64,000 nt of DNA, from assembly GCA_005784505.1 (NCBI GenBank), contig VCAZ01000006.1, positions 7,717,724-7,781,723 on the forward strand. The letters are read 5' to 3'. The notes under the pieces were generated by a model. It saw only the letters and a program-made list of their open reading frames with translations, searched no databases and had not been told where the DNA came from. Made by a program: the position numbers and the translations under genes. Of this stretch, positions 12,781-22,440 are shown one piece after another. Numbering within the stretch: position 1 is the stretch's first letter; the number at the start of each line of letters is the position of its first letter. This stretch comes from Bagarius yarrelli (lineage: Eukaryota > Chordata > Actinopteri > Siluriformes > Sisoridae).

Positions 12781-12838
12781 CTAATTTTCCAAACCAGTGA
12801 AGAGGCTTTTTTTTATGGGGAACACCTCTTCCATTTCG

Positions 12839-12843
<5 letters not shown>

Positions 12844-12888
<45 letters not shown>

Positions 12889-12889
12889 T
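12844..12889. repeat. (TC)n microsatellite
   Basis: About 17 perfect TC units, then interrupted units to 12889. It explains the poly Ser-Leu stretch in the open frame at 12763-12969. Confidence 0.97.
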
Positions 12890-12899
12890 GCCCCCCTAG

Positions 12900-13745
12900 T
12901 GTTTCTGTAAACCCAACCTCTATCATTGCCATTACTGTTTCATCAAAAATTTTTTTTTTGGCCACTTAAATCCACCCCCTCAGCATCTGGTGTGGGTGTC
13001 GGTGTGGCCATATACGTGTGTATACGTTTTGGGTCTAGAAGGTGCACAGATTCTCATCGGATTTCTGTGGTGACAGCCCAACTGACTGAGTCCAAGCTGT
13101 AATCTTCTTGTCTTCTTATCTTTTAGCGTTAACATTTTCCTGGACGATAAGAGACCCAAGTGGCCTACTTGAACACATAGCTGACTTAAAGGTCAAGAAC
13201 CGGGCTAAGGAGCACACCCACATACAAACACCCACCCACACCCCAGGAGAAGATTCATTGCTATAAAATGAAGGGATGTGAGCTATAGGGTCAGTCTGAC
13301 AGAGGATGATGAAGCATCGGGGTTGTTTTAGCCATAGCCCTGCTGAACCTCTAAGTCCTGCTCCAGCACCTCCTGTCAGGCACTTGCTGTCTTCAACAGG
13401 ACAAGCTGGACAGTACAGAGACAAAGGTCATTCCCATGAGGGGACAGAGAGAAAGTGAAGGAAAAGAGAAAAAATGGATTTAAGTCCAGTCCTAGTCTTT
13501 TTACACTGCAACCACACTGAGAATCTCTCTGAACTTTTTTTTCACTGCAGAGAAACACAGATTTTGGCAATAAACAATGGATTTATACACTGTAGCTTTT
13601 CTACCAAAAGAATCTAGTCGAAGCAACGTTCAGTTCTTAAAACATTTTTTGATCATTGACACACAAGAAATAGCTGCAGATAAGCAAATTTAATAACAGA
13701 TTTGAAAAATGTTTCATTGATTAAAATAAAGAATATATCTATTGT
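12900..13745. other. Non-coding DNA, nothing recognised
   Basis: No tandem array over 20 bp, transposon terminus or coding signal seen. The 102-codon minus-strand open frame at 13116-13424 carries no known motif. Confidence 0.5.
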
Positions 13746-14298
13746 AGGCAGCACAATGGCTTAGTGGTTAGCACTGCTGTCTCACAGCTAAAAGGCCTGG
13801 GTTCGATGGGCAGGGGTCTTTCTGTGTGGCATTTGTATGTTCTCCCTGTGCTTGCGTGGGTTTACTCCGGGTACTCCGGTTTCCTCCCACAATCCACAGT
13901 ACGTTAGGTTGATAAGTAATTCTAAATTGCCCATAGGAGTGAGTGTAAGTATGTATGTGGCCATGTGATGGACTGGTGACTTGTCCACTGTATACCCCTC
14001 CTTCCTTTCTCCTTTTCAGAGATGGCTGGGATAGACTCCAGCAGATACTCCTATAACCGTATCATACTATATACACCCTTATAGATACCATATACTGCAC
14101 CTTCTGTACATTATTTACCCACCTCTGTAATTATCAACCTTATTCCCTTATTACACTACTATTTATGGTAAATAGGTCACTTAGGCACATGCTAACTGCA
14201 TTTCATTGGCTCTGTACATGTACCTTGCACAAAAAAAATAGTGACCCCTGTGACCCCCGAATTAGGGAATAGGCAAGTATAGAAGATGAACGAATGAC
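13746..14298 (+). mobile_element. tRNA-headed retroposon, interrupted by a LINE tail
   Basis: The left end has a Pol III promoter-like head: an A-box-like TGGCTTAGTGGTTAGC near 13757 and a B box GGTTCGATG at 13799-13807. The body (TTCTGTGTGGCATTTG, TTCTCCCTGTGC, CTCCGGTTTCCTCCCACA) is the classic text of an abundant teleost retroposon. Its 3' part (CTGGGATAGACTCCAGCAG, then ATTAGGGAATAGGCAAGTAT) is split by a foreign segment at 14047-14245. Related copies lie at 19877-20150, 24086-24260, 25895-25982 (minus) and 40477-40621 (plus). It is not a tRNA gene: the cloverleaf does not form over the first 75 bases. Confidence 0.75.
14047..14245 (+). mobile_element. 5'-truncated LINE 3' tail inserted in a retroposon
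   Basis: The segment contains the tail GCTAACTGCATTTCATTGGC, then TACATGTACCTTGCAC and an A-run, the 3' end of an abundant fish LINE type (recognised from memory). A second copy of the same tail is at 34578-34714. The copy of the host retroposon at 40477-40621 reads straight through the same point (CCAGCAGATCCCTGTGAC at 40555), so this piece is a later insertion. Confidence 0.7.
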
Positions 14299-14349
14299 TA
14301 TTTCCAAGCATCTAATTTTTTAAATGTTTTTGTGCCAATAAGTGCAAAA

Positions 14350-14545
14350 GTGGTAGCTTAGTGATTGAGGTGTTGGACTGCTGACTAAAAGATTGTGGGT
14401 ATTTAGAAAGATATTTAGAAATCTGCCACTGCTGGGCCCCTAAGCAAGGCCCTTAAATTTCAACTGTTCAGATAGATAAAAAATTACAAGAATGTAGGTG
14501 GCTCTGAATAAGGGCGTCTGCCAGATGTCAGGAATTTAAATGTAA
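14350..14545 (+). mobile_element. tRNA-derived SINE with L2-type tail
   Basis: The head GTGGTAGCTTAGTGATTGAG with GTGTTGGACTGCTGAC is tRNA-like. The middle CCACTGCTGGGCCCCTAAGC and the tail GAATAAGGGCGTCTGCCAGA, followed by AAATGTAA, match the most frequent SINE of this window. The tail resembles the 3' hairpin of L2-clade LINEs, which would supply the reverse transcriptase. The B box is damaged. Confidence 0.75.
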
Positions 14546-14587
14546 TGTGAATGGAAATGAGGGTGTGAATGTGATTGGTGCCCTGTA

Positions 14588-14660
14588 AGATAAGATAAGA
14601 TAAGATGAGATGAGATGAGATGAGATGAGATAATTCTTTATTTATCCTAAAGGAAATACT
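14588..14660. repeat. (GATAA)n(GATGA)n tandem repeat at a retroelement end
   Basis: Four GATAA units change into five GATGA units, followed by TAATTCTTTATTTATCCTAA. Fish retroelement 3' ends carry such pentamer tails, here read on the opposite strand. Confidence 0.75.
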
Positions 14661-15180
14661 TTTTCCAGTAGCTTCTTATTAAAAAAAACTAGTATAAAGA
14701 ATAAAGAAGAAGCAAAGGAGAAAATAAAATAAAATAAGATTTAATTGATTTACTAATATAAAATAGACTAATAGACTGGTGTGTTAAATCTGGGGTTATT
14801 CCTACCCTGACAAATTAATGAGTAAACACAGCTTTTATAATAGTTTTTAATTTCCCCCCAAACTAGCACAACCAAACCGAAATACAGTTTTTTTTAATGA
14901 ACATGGGCATTTAGCAGATCTAGTATTGTCTGTCTCTGTCCCACTCTGTCTCGCTCTGTTTTACTCCCTCTTTCTCTACTTTGGATTTTGAATCTGTTTT
15001 CACTTCCAGCTTTTTTGTTATACATTTTCATAGAACTTTTCTCAACCTATTTTTGTGCCAGGAGCATCTGAGTGTCATGAGCAACAGAGTCATGTTATCT
15101 AACCGAGAAGGACAAGTCAGTTTTCAAAAACAGTAAGAGACTAAGAACAAGCAAACAGCCAAATAACTCTCCAATACACA
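14661..15180. other. AT-rich non-coding DNA, nothing recognised
   Basis: A-rich stretches (AAAATAAAATAAAATAAG near 14720) and no recognised element. Confidence 0.5.
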
Positions 15181-15570
15181 GGCTTTATAGACATGCGCCG
15201 TGACATGAATGGTTGTTTAATGCAGTGATACTGTTACAGCTTTGACTAACCTCTGTACTTGAACTGCCAGCCACTCCAACAAGGACTTCAGTCTTAGCTT
15301 TTATGTGTTTTGCAACTGAAGGCCTGCGTAGGCAACCTAAGAATGTGATGAAATGTGCAGATCTTAGTCCAGGCCACATGCATGCAGACATAAACAGAGT
15401 GCCTAATGGCGCTCAGGCCCCTGTGTCGGGCCGCTTTCAGCTCGGCCTTAACCACTCGCAGCTGAGCTGGGCTGGCACCAGTCATGTTTATTGGGGGGCT
15501 TTAGCCCATCAACTTATTGTCAACAGTTCAAGAGCCTGTCAGCGGACACTCCAGATGTAGCGTGAGAGGC
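15181..15570. promoter_or_regulatory. Candidate conserved non-coding block
   Basis: This is one of the GC-richest repeat-free blocks of the window. It holds TGGCGCTCAGGCCCCTG near 15405, CGGGCCGCTTTCAGCTCGG near 15429 and CAACTTATTGTCAACAG near 15510. Open frames exist on both strands (15303-15560 plus; 15185-15391 and 15294-15485 minus), but they overlap and none shows a known domain. Block length and composition fit a vertebrate conserved element better than an exon. Confidence 0.4.
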
Positions 15571-15890
15571 AGAAAGAACAAAAGAAGGCAAAAAAACTAA
15601 CATGTAAAGCACAGATAACTCCAGTAGAAGCATTTAATAATATGGCTTTTTGATTAATTGCTAGACTATTTATCGCTGTTAGGTTATTTTACTTAAATAT
15701 AATTGCCTTCCTGTCACTGTTTAGTCTGAAGTACACACACACAAGTTCTCTATTTTATAGAAAAAGTTCCTGATGACCTTTTTTGTGTGTTTGGTGGGGA
15801 AATGGCGCTATAATGGTTGAGTTTGGATAAGATTATTTCCATATTAGATGAGATTAGCACAGTTCATTGTCTGGATTATGCTTATTGGGA
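15571..15890. other. AT-rich non-coding DNA, nothing recognised
   Basis: No repeat family or coding signal seen. Confidence 0.5.
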
Positions 15891-16010
15891 TGCAGATGAT
15901 GGGTTGAGCGCCACATACAGTATATAGCACAAAAAACCTCATGCTAATGAGCATACCTATGCAAATGAGCTAAAGCTTCAGTGTGGGTAAGACAATCTTC
16001 CCTTTGTTTG
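15891..16010. promoter_or_regulatory. Paired octamer-like motifs
   Basis: ATGCTAAT at 15941-15948 (one mismatch to the POU octamer) and a perfect ATGCAAAT at 15959-15966 lie 18 bp apart, in the same orientation, and both are followed by GAG. The first sits in the near-palindrome ATGCTAATGAGCAT. Binding is inferred from the motif. Confidence 0.4.
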
Positions 16011-16045
16011 GCAATGTTCATGAGTCTGTTTTTTTATAAGGATGT

Positions 16046-16080
16046 ACACACAAACACACACACACACACACACACACACA
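16046..16080. repeat. (CA)n microsatellite
   Basis: CA units with one AAAC interruption. It lies directly next to the left copy of a local duplication. Confidence 0.95.
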
Positions 16081-16196
16081 TCCTCAGGACACTCTTAACC
16101 CACATCTTCTATGCGCAGTGAAAGCTTATAAATAGAAAAAGGGAGACATGATGCAGATATAGAGAAGCTTTTTTGAGCAGCAGTGTATTATTCCCT
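16080..16196 (+). repeat. Local duplication, copy A
   Basis: Begins ATCCTCAGGACACTCTTAAC, continues through GATGCAGATATAGA and ends near GCAGCAGTGTAT. It aligns with copy B at 17283-17412 over its full length with substitutions and small gaps. Both copies follow a CA-rich tract. Confidence 0.85.
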
Positions 16197-16363
16197 AAAA
16201 GCGCTTTGATATAATCCAGTTGTGGTTTAAGTAAAACTTAATTTATGAGCTAACAATTTTTTATGGGTTAATGTTTCGCACATATGCTGGTCTGCTAGTA
16301 GTGATGCTGCCGTCACTTATACAGTTGTCTTTGACAGACGCAGGCCAGGAGGGAGGGACCGAT

Positions 16364-16364
<1 letters not shown>

Positions 16365-16417
<53 letters not shown>

Positions 16418-16419
16418 AC
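16365..16419. repeat. (CA)n microsatellite
   Basis: About 23 perfect CA units and a short CATACACA end. Open frames across it on both strands are repeat translations. Confidence 0.97.
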
Positions 16420-16526
16420 TACTGCTGAACATAACTTTCCTGTCTTTTCTAGAAATCTGCACATTTTGTGTGTGGTTTTATTGTGCACCTCAAATGTGTC
16501 TCCCAGTGTAGAACAGGCTTAAAATG

Positions 16527-16572
16527 GTGTGTGTGTGTGTGTGTGTGTGTGAGAAAGAGAGAGAGAGAAAGA
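16527..16572. repeat. (GT)n(GA)n compound microsatellite
   Basis: About 12 GT units change into AGAAAGAGAG units. CA-rich words continue at 16680-16790. Confidence 0.95.
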
Positions 16573-16799
16573 GTGACTGTGTGTGGGGACCACAGCTGTA
16601 GCCATTTCTCTGGTGACCCTTTAGCCTTCTGTCCCCTAAGCTGGCTTTTGGCTTACAGCTGCTGCTTTGCACCTGAAGAAGCACACACAAACACATATAC
16701 ACACACATACACATCTATGCACATGTATGCACACACCAAAAGTGTACACACAGACACACACACACACCTATGCACACACACTTGTCTTGTCCATCTCTA

Positions 16800-17187
16800 T
16801 AAGATTAGCATCTAACGATATTATTTAATAAAGAGAAATAAAGTCTAAGTCTCACTTTAGCCTCAGTAAATTTAGACTATTATAGTTTTTAAATCAAAGC
16901 TTGAATTTCTTACTGTTTATTGAGCTGATCAGCGCTATCAACCAAAAAAAAATGCTGTCTGTCCTTTTGCACATACATAATATGCCTATGGTTGGATCGT
17001 GTCAATAGATTTTAAGCTCAGAATTTCCTTATAAAAACATGGGAACATTGTTCGAATGCAGAAGTCTGAACATCACAACCTGCAGTGCCTCGATAATCAT
17101 AGGAAAAGTTTCATTATAGTAAAAACTTCAAATGACATCAAATATGATATCAAGATATAAACACATATTTTCAATTTCACTCTCACT

Positions 17188-17190
<3 letters not shown>
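16800..17190. other. AT-rich non-coding DNA, nothing recognised
   Basis: No element seen between the CA-rich tract and the next CT tract. Confidence 0.5.
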
Positions 17191-17192
<2 letters not shown>

Positions 17193-17228
<36 letters not shown>

Positions 17229-17242
17229 TCACACACACGCGC
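17193..17242. repeat. (TC)n(CA)n compound microsatellite
   Basis: About 16 TC units followed by CACAC and a CGCGCG end. Confidence 0.95.
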
Positions 17243-17282
17243 GATCATGAATACTAAGCTTGTGCGTGTGCGCTTTGGGACA

Positions 17283-17412
17283 TATCCTCAGGACACTCTT
17301 AACCCACATCTTCTTCTAAGCACAATAGAAGCTCATAAAAAGAAAAAAAAAGAGACAGAAATGATGCAGATATAGATAGATTTTAAAAAAAATTATTTAC
17401 AGAAGCAGTGTA
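17283..17412 (+). repeat. Local duplication, copy B
   Basis: Begins TATCCTCAGGACACTCTTAA and carries ATGATGCAGATATAGATAG and AGAAGCAGTGTATGG, matching copy A at 16080-16196 about 1.2 kb away, in the same orientation. It is longer than copy A because of A-rich expansions. Confidence 0.85.
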
Positions 17413-17419
17413 TGGCTTC

Positions 17420-17960
17420 CTATCAAAATATACTGGGTGTGTTTGTGTGTGCTTCTTCCTATTGTCACATTCCTTAGCCTTTGATATTGTATCCGAACCT
17501 CCACAACAGCAAATGTGTAAAACCAACTTGTGTCAAGTTGAGAATTCTTACTCCGTATCCACAAAACATTTTAATATATATATAAAAACAATCACACGTA
17601 ACGTGTGTCCCGCCTGGCTGAACTCAAGCGTCTAATAAATGGAATATAACTTTGTCACCACACATAAACATTGCAACACTTTTATATCCATCATATGATT
17701 TTGCTTTGTCTGTAATCATCTTTTTCTGTAATGCTCTTTCACTAGATATTGCAGGGTATATTTGATTTCGCATCTTCCTGTCCCACACAACAGATATCCG
17801 AAGAACGAAGGTTATATGGGAGTTGCTGGCCTTATGGCATTTATTGAAACATAGCTTCAGTAAAATGTGTTTTCTGGATCAATTTAAGTGGTGAAGCCAT
17901 AATGTTTGGTGCAGGAAAAGTTGTGCTAAGATATACCAGTATATTGGCTTGAAAATTGCT
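17420..17960. other. AT-rich non-coding DNA, nothing recognised
   Basis: No element recognised. The 75-codon open frame at 17408-17635 has no known motif. Confidence 0.5.
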
Positions 17961-17965
17961 ATTTA

Positions 17966-18525
17966 CAGTGTCTTAAAAAAGTATTTATACTAAATCGATT
18001 TGAGTGTCAACAGTAGGTTCTATTCTATATATTAAGGTAATCGTTTTCTATTAGTGTAGTTTTGTTTTAAAACTGCGATATAGAGCGCCTTGAAAAAGTA
18101 TTCATATTCCTTGAAATTTTTCACATTTTTTCACATTACAACCACAAACTTAAATGTATTTTATTAGGACGTTATGTGATAGAACAACACAAAGTAGCAC
18201 ATAATTGTGAAGTAGACGAAAAAAAATTACGTTTTTTAAAATTGTAAGCAAATAAAAATTCGAAAACCGTATAATAATTTCGTTCCACTTCACAATTATG
18301 AGATACTTTGTGTTGGTCTATTACAAAATATCTCAATAAAATACATTTAATTTTGTGGTTCTAAGGTGAGAAAATGTGAAAAAATTTCAAGGGATATGAA
18401 TACTTTTTAGGGCACTTGATATCGCAGATTTAAAACAAAACTACACTTAGAGAAAAAAGCTTCCCCTAAATTACCTTACTACGTAAAATAGAACCTACTA
18501 TTGCCACTTAAATCCTACTTTTTTT
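17966..18525. mobile_element. Outer Tc1-type fold-back element (host of a nested MITE)
   Basis: Arms at 17966-18080 and 18420-18525 are inverted copies: GTAGGTTCTATT, AAGGTAAT and GTAGTTTTGTTTTAAAACTG on the left recur as reverse complements on the right. The left terminus CAGTGTCTTAAAAAAGTAT is like Tc1-type termini. Between the arms lies a second, unrelated inverted-repeat element. No transposase is present. Confidence 0.7.
18081..18419. mobile_element. Inner Tc1/mariner-type MITE
   Basis: Long inverted repeats of about 135 bp (left 18083-18220, right 18282-18417) flank a loop of about 60 bp. The arms hold the text typical of a fish Tc1 MITE: GAAAAAGTATTCATAT, TTTTTCACATT, ACAACCACAAACTTAAATG, AACACAAAGTAGCAC and their complements. 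It sits at a TA in the exact centre of the outer palindrome, matching Tc1-type TA target choice. Confidence 0.85.
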
Positions 18526-18929
18526 AGTGATGGTTTGGATCATTTTACCAATCGGACCTTTGAGTAAATGAATAAATCTTTTTCTCGAGTCATTTCATTC
18601 ATTTTAGCAAAATATAATTACAATATTATGTGTTACTTCCCTAACACATCTACTACTTAGCCGAACCTTAATCATACTACAAACAATATAAAACTATAAT
18701 GTTACAAGAAACACCTCATGAAACAGCTCACCTCAAAACTCATTTAACAAATCAAGTCTTGAGTCGTTCGTGCATCACGTGAAAACCCAATATGCCAATA
18801 TTAATGTGGTCTAAGCCGGGAACCGCATGTGCAACTGAATAAGTCACTCTCCGACACGACTCGTTCTCCCCTGAGTCATATTAAAGATTCGTTAAAAACG
18901 AATGAACCGTTCATAATCGACCTATCACT
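18526..18929. mobile_element. hAT-type MITE with short terminal inverted repeats
   Basis: Left end AGTGATGGTTTGGATC and right end CGACCTATCACT are inverted copies of AGTGATGG/CCTATCACT. Flanks ACTTTTTTT (18517-18525) and ACTTTTTGA (18930-18938) look like a target-site duplication of about 8 bp, the hAT size. The inside has GATTCGTTAAAAACGAATGA near 18888 and AATGAATAAATC. No transposase is present. Confidence 0.6.
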
Positions 18930-18939
18930 ACTTTTTGAG

Positions 18940-19340
18940 CAACAATACTTTTGACTCTTATAATTATAAATATAACAAACTAATAATATTTTTCAAAGAA
19001 AAGAGATTAACATTCGTGACCCAAAACCACATAGGTAAATGCTAGCAAATATTATTAAGCAAATAAAGGCTTTTTTGTTAGCTCAATCTGGTTACCCATA
19101 AAATAAAACACCCATAAAATAAAACACAAAACCACAGAATAAATGAAAAGCGTAATAATTTTTAAGAAACTCATACGAGGAAATAAACAGATAGCATAAT
19201 ATTTCGAGTCTCATTGTGGTGTTTGAAGAAGTGATTAAACACATGATGTTTAATCAGACCTCGATCTTATCTGTGCACTCGGATCTTTTTAAGCCTTTAA
19301 TAATTAATAGTCAATAACATTGTAGTGCAGTCTCTGAAAA
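18940..19340. other. AT-rich non-coding DNA, nothing recognised
   Basis: Contains a short direct repeat CCCATAAAATAAAACA at 19094-19125. No other element recognised. Confidence 0.5.
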
Positions 19341-19342
19341 TA

Positions 19343-19415
19343 ATTTATTTGAATGATATTTGTATAGCACAACAAAAGGATAGTGTCACAAAGCAGCTTT
19401 AAAGAAATATATCAA
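19343..19415 (+). mobile_element. Interspersed repeat fragment, retroelement-like
   Basis: ATTTGTATAGCACAACAAAA and GTGTCACAAAGCAGCTTTA match an abundant fish repeat terminus (recognised from memory). Flanks are not recognisable. Confidence 0.45.
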
Positions 19416-19870
19416 ATAAGGATTATTTTTTTAATGCATCCATTTTGCAAGTCAGGGGTAAAAGGTAGGATGGAAAAATGATACCAGGGTAATACCTTAA
19501 AAGGAATCAGCCTGAAATGAAACCATACCTTTATCTGGCTGACACCCGAAAGTGTGATTATAAACCATTCACTTCTGTGAAACTATGGATTATCCGCCCA
19601 CTATAGAAAGTGCAATCATGCCAAATTTAAACTCCAGCTTTTACATGTTTTCTAAGTCTATGTTCTTTCCTAGTTACTGGAAACATAAGTCCAAACCTTT
19701 GCATATTAACATCTTTAATGTTTTTTTAAATGACAATGAGTTGCACTTAACTTAATATTTAGTCCACAGTACATTCAGGCTAGACAAACTCCAGCATCCA
19801 GCATCACAATGCTGTGAGGGAATAAGGACAATATTAAGGCACTGCCTTAATTTAGAAGTTAGAGGCTTTT
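19416..19870. other. AT-rich non-coding DNA, nothing recognised
   Basis: No gene, tandem array or element end seen. Confidence 0.5.
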
Positions 19871-19876
19871 TGCATT

Positions 19877-20150
19877 CATTTATCTTCAGTCTTCACTTTA
19901 TCCTGTTTAGGGCTACTGTAAAATTGGAGCTCATCCCAGGAACTCTGGAATTACATTATATAAGGGATGAAATTGGATATAACATAGCAGACCACTTTAT
20001 GCAAACAATTATATTCACTCATTTGCACTATTTTTGCTGTGGTATCCTTGTACCTGCATGTTTTCAGACACAAGCCAAGATGTAAAACTCTCCATGTTCG
20101 GACCAGGACCCTGGAGCTGTGGGCCACAGTGTTCCTCACTGTGTTATTGT
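19877..20150 (-). mobile_element. tRNA-headed retroposon copy (minus strand)
   Basis: On the plus strand it begins TTCATTTATCTTCAGTC (element 3' end), passes TTTATCCTGTTTAGGGC and CTCATCCCAGGAACTCTGG, and ends GGACCCTGGAGCTGTGGGCC, the complement of the B-box head. This is the same broad class as the element at 13746-14298. It is internally decayed, and the middle is poorly preserved. Confidence 0.6.
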
Positions 20151-21135
20151 GCTGTGTAAATTGATATGCAGACTCTTGAAAGCTACAAAAAGCCACAGTG
20201 GTTTAGTTTTGCACTGTATGGTTGTTAAATATTTTAATAAAAATCCCCATCATATGATATGCCAGTAAAATAGTGGCTGGATTATATAAAAGACTTGCAA
20301 TAATGTATTCTATTTTCAATCCTCAAGTAAAAGACCTGCAGGTGAAGCACAAAAAGAGCAAGCGAATATATCTTAAAGATAAATGCAGTTGTCCATTGTG
20401 GAATTTGCTATTATAAGACTAAAATAAAGCAAATATATAATTATATTAAACTTATTTCGGCACATATTTTACCAATTTCAAGCTTGACTCCATCTCATTC
20501 TGTTAGCATTGTATTAATATAAAATAAAGTTAATCTGCCTAAGAAAATGTAAAGCTTGAAATAAGTGTAAACGTCAAAGACGAAGCTGAATATTCTTATA
20601 TTTGATCAATTTTATATCCTCATATTATAAAATTTAAGAAAATATTTGGGATATTTTTTACTTCTTATGATCTGATTTTTTGAGTGTGTAAGCTGAGCTC
20701 ATATGAATATAATCAAGCAGCATAAACAAAATGCAATATTTAAATAGTCCGATTATTTAAATAAATTTTATCCAACAATTGGCATGAAGTTTATTAAAGA
20801 CTTAATTTCATTTAAAACAACGGCTGTTTTAACAACAAATGTGTAACCCACATTTGTAAAACAGCATCCCTAAGAAACTGCCTCCAAATAATGACACTCA
20901 ACTGGGTCAACCCTTTAGGGATTTCATCAGTTTGTGACCTTCCTACCAAATGACTCTGGCCTGCTATGGTGATATTAATTACTCTCGTTATGTTGTACGC
21001 AGATAACATGGAACAGTTCAGTGGAATACCGATGTTATATCAGGCAAATGTCCCAGTTTAGATCAGAGCCATTAAACAGTCAATTAAAAACCCGTAGCCA
21101 GGCTTAGCATCACACCTGCGATAGTTCTCTGTGCT
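20151..21135. other. AT-rich non-coding DNA, nothing recognised
   Basis: Very AT-rich through 20220-20820. No element or gene seen. Confidence 0.5.
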
Positions 21136-21139
21136 CTGA

Positions 21140-21525
21140 AGACATGGTATGTAATGGTTTGTGTGGAAGAACTCGAACATCCTGCACAAAGTGCTGCCTT
21201 TACCTTAACCCCACTGAACATGGACTGCTAATTGGAAGATCGGAGTTCGATTCCCAGCACCACCAAGTTGCCACTGCTGGACCACTGAGCAAGGCTTTCA
21301 ACCATAATTGCTAAAGTGTATGAAAGAGATATATGTAAGTTGCTCTGGATAAGTGCATCTGCCAAATGCTGTAAACGTAACTGGAACACTGACAGCACTG
21401 CAGACCTCCACACCCAATATTAGTGTGAATATTATAAAAGTAAGAGGGAGACCAAATAGGATGTTTGCGGAACACATAAGTGATGAGCTGGTGTCCCAAT
21501 ACTTTTGTCTGCATCTGTATATAGG
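21140..21525 (+). mobile_element. Tc1-like transposon 3' end split by a SINE
   Basis: 21140-21220 carries AAGACATGG, GTGTGGAAGAACTCGAACAT and CTTAACCCCACTGAACATG, the C-terminal coding part of a fish Tc1-type element. 21381-21525 continues with ACTGGAACACTGACAGC and ends with GGTGTCCCAATACTTTTGTC, a typical terminus. A SINE at 21221-21380 separates the two. Frameshifts and missing parts make it a dead copy. Confidence 0.7.
21221..21380 (+). mobile_element. tRNA-derived SINE with L2-type tail, 5' truncated
   Basis: Starts inside the head (TGGACTGCTAATTGGAAGAT), has an intact B box GTTCGATTCCC near 21246, the middle CCACTGCTGGACCACTGAGC, and the tail GCTCTGGATAAGTGCATCTG then CCAAATGCTGTAAACGTAA. 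It lacks the A-box part, so it probably arrived 5'-truncated. Confidence 0.85.
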
Positions 21526-21529
21526 AATA

Positions 21530-21870
21530 TAATTTCATCTCAACTTTTTTAAGGGGTTTCACTTAAATCTTACTGAGCCGAGTTAAGTAAGTAAAGCTAA
21601 ACACAATGTCTTTTTCGTTATTGTCCATTACAAAGTTATAATTTTTCCTTGTATCACTCATTCGATACTGTATATAAAACCAGATTGTTAATATACACAC
21701 ATAATATTGGCCTTTATTGTGAAAATACATGCAAAGGAGAACTGAGACTGGGGCAAACAATGAACCCATTCCTTCTATAAAGTCTGGCGCTAGACTGCCA
21801 CATTAACCCTCCTTGACCCTCTATTCTCACCTGTAATAAGACAGAGGATAAAGCTTTTACTCACACACAT
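21530..21870. other. Non-coding DNA, nothing recognised
   Basis: No element recognised before the CA tract. Confidence 0.5.
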
Positions 21871-21872
21871 AT

Positions 21873-21890
21873 ACACACACACACACACAC
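21873..21890. repeat. (CA)n microsatellite
   Basis: Nine CA units preceded by CACACACATATA. Confidence 0.9.
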
Positions 21891-22088
21891 GCAAATAGGC
21901 CTTAGCATGCTTATACTCATTAGCCCAGCTCCACTGCCCCATGGAGGTGTGTGTGTGTAGGCTGAGAGTTATTAGTCGACTAGGTGAAATCTCTTGTGGC
22001 ACACAGACAGATAAAAGAGAAGAAGAAAAGGAAGTAAGATGTGTGACAATGTGGTGGTTGTGGTGTGGAGGCTAGCTACTCAGGATTG

Positions 22089-22116
22089 GTGTGTGTGTGT
22101 GTGTGTGTGTGTGTGT
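22089..22116. repeat. (GT)n microsatellite
   Basis: About 14 perfect GT units, then AAGTAAGTGAAG. Confidence 0.95.
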
Positions 22117-22261
22117 AAGTAAGTGAAGGTGGACTGAGAGGGGCCATCAGTTCACAGCCTGTGAACCCCTCATTAGGCTCTTTCCCACCGAGAAGGAGTA
22201 GAGTGAGGAGGGTGGGGGTGGGGAGGGCGAGCTGTCAGTACTTACGATCACAGTCCCTGTC

Positions 22262-22440
22262 TTTATACACACACGCACTCACACACACTCACAGACGTCA
22301 CACTCATTACATGCAACTGCCACATACTGGCAAGACACAGAGTGGCGAGTGCGTAGCTGGCATACATGGTTTGGGTTTTTCAAACACATTCGCTCACTCT
22401 CTCTCTCTCTCTTTCTCTCTCGCTTTCTCTCTCTCTCTTC
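22262..22440. repeat. CA-rich and CT-rich interrupted tracts
   Basis: CACAC words at 22266-22300 and CT units at 22396-22438 explain the biased open frame at 22161-22463. Confidence 0.85.
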
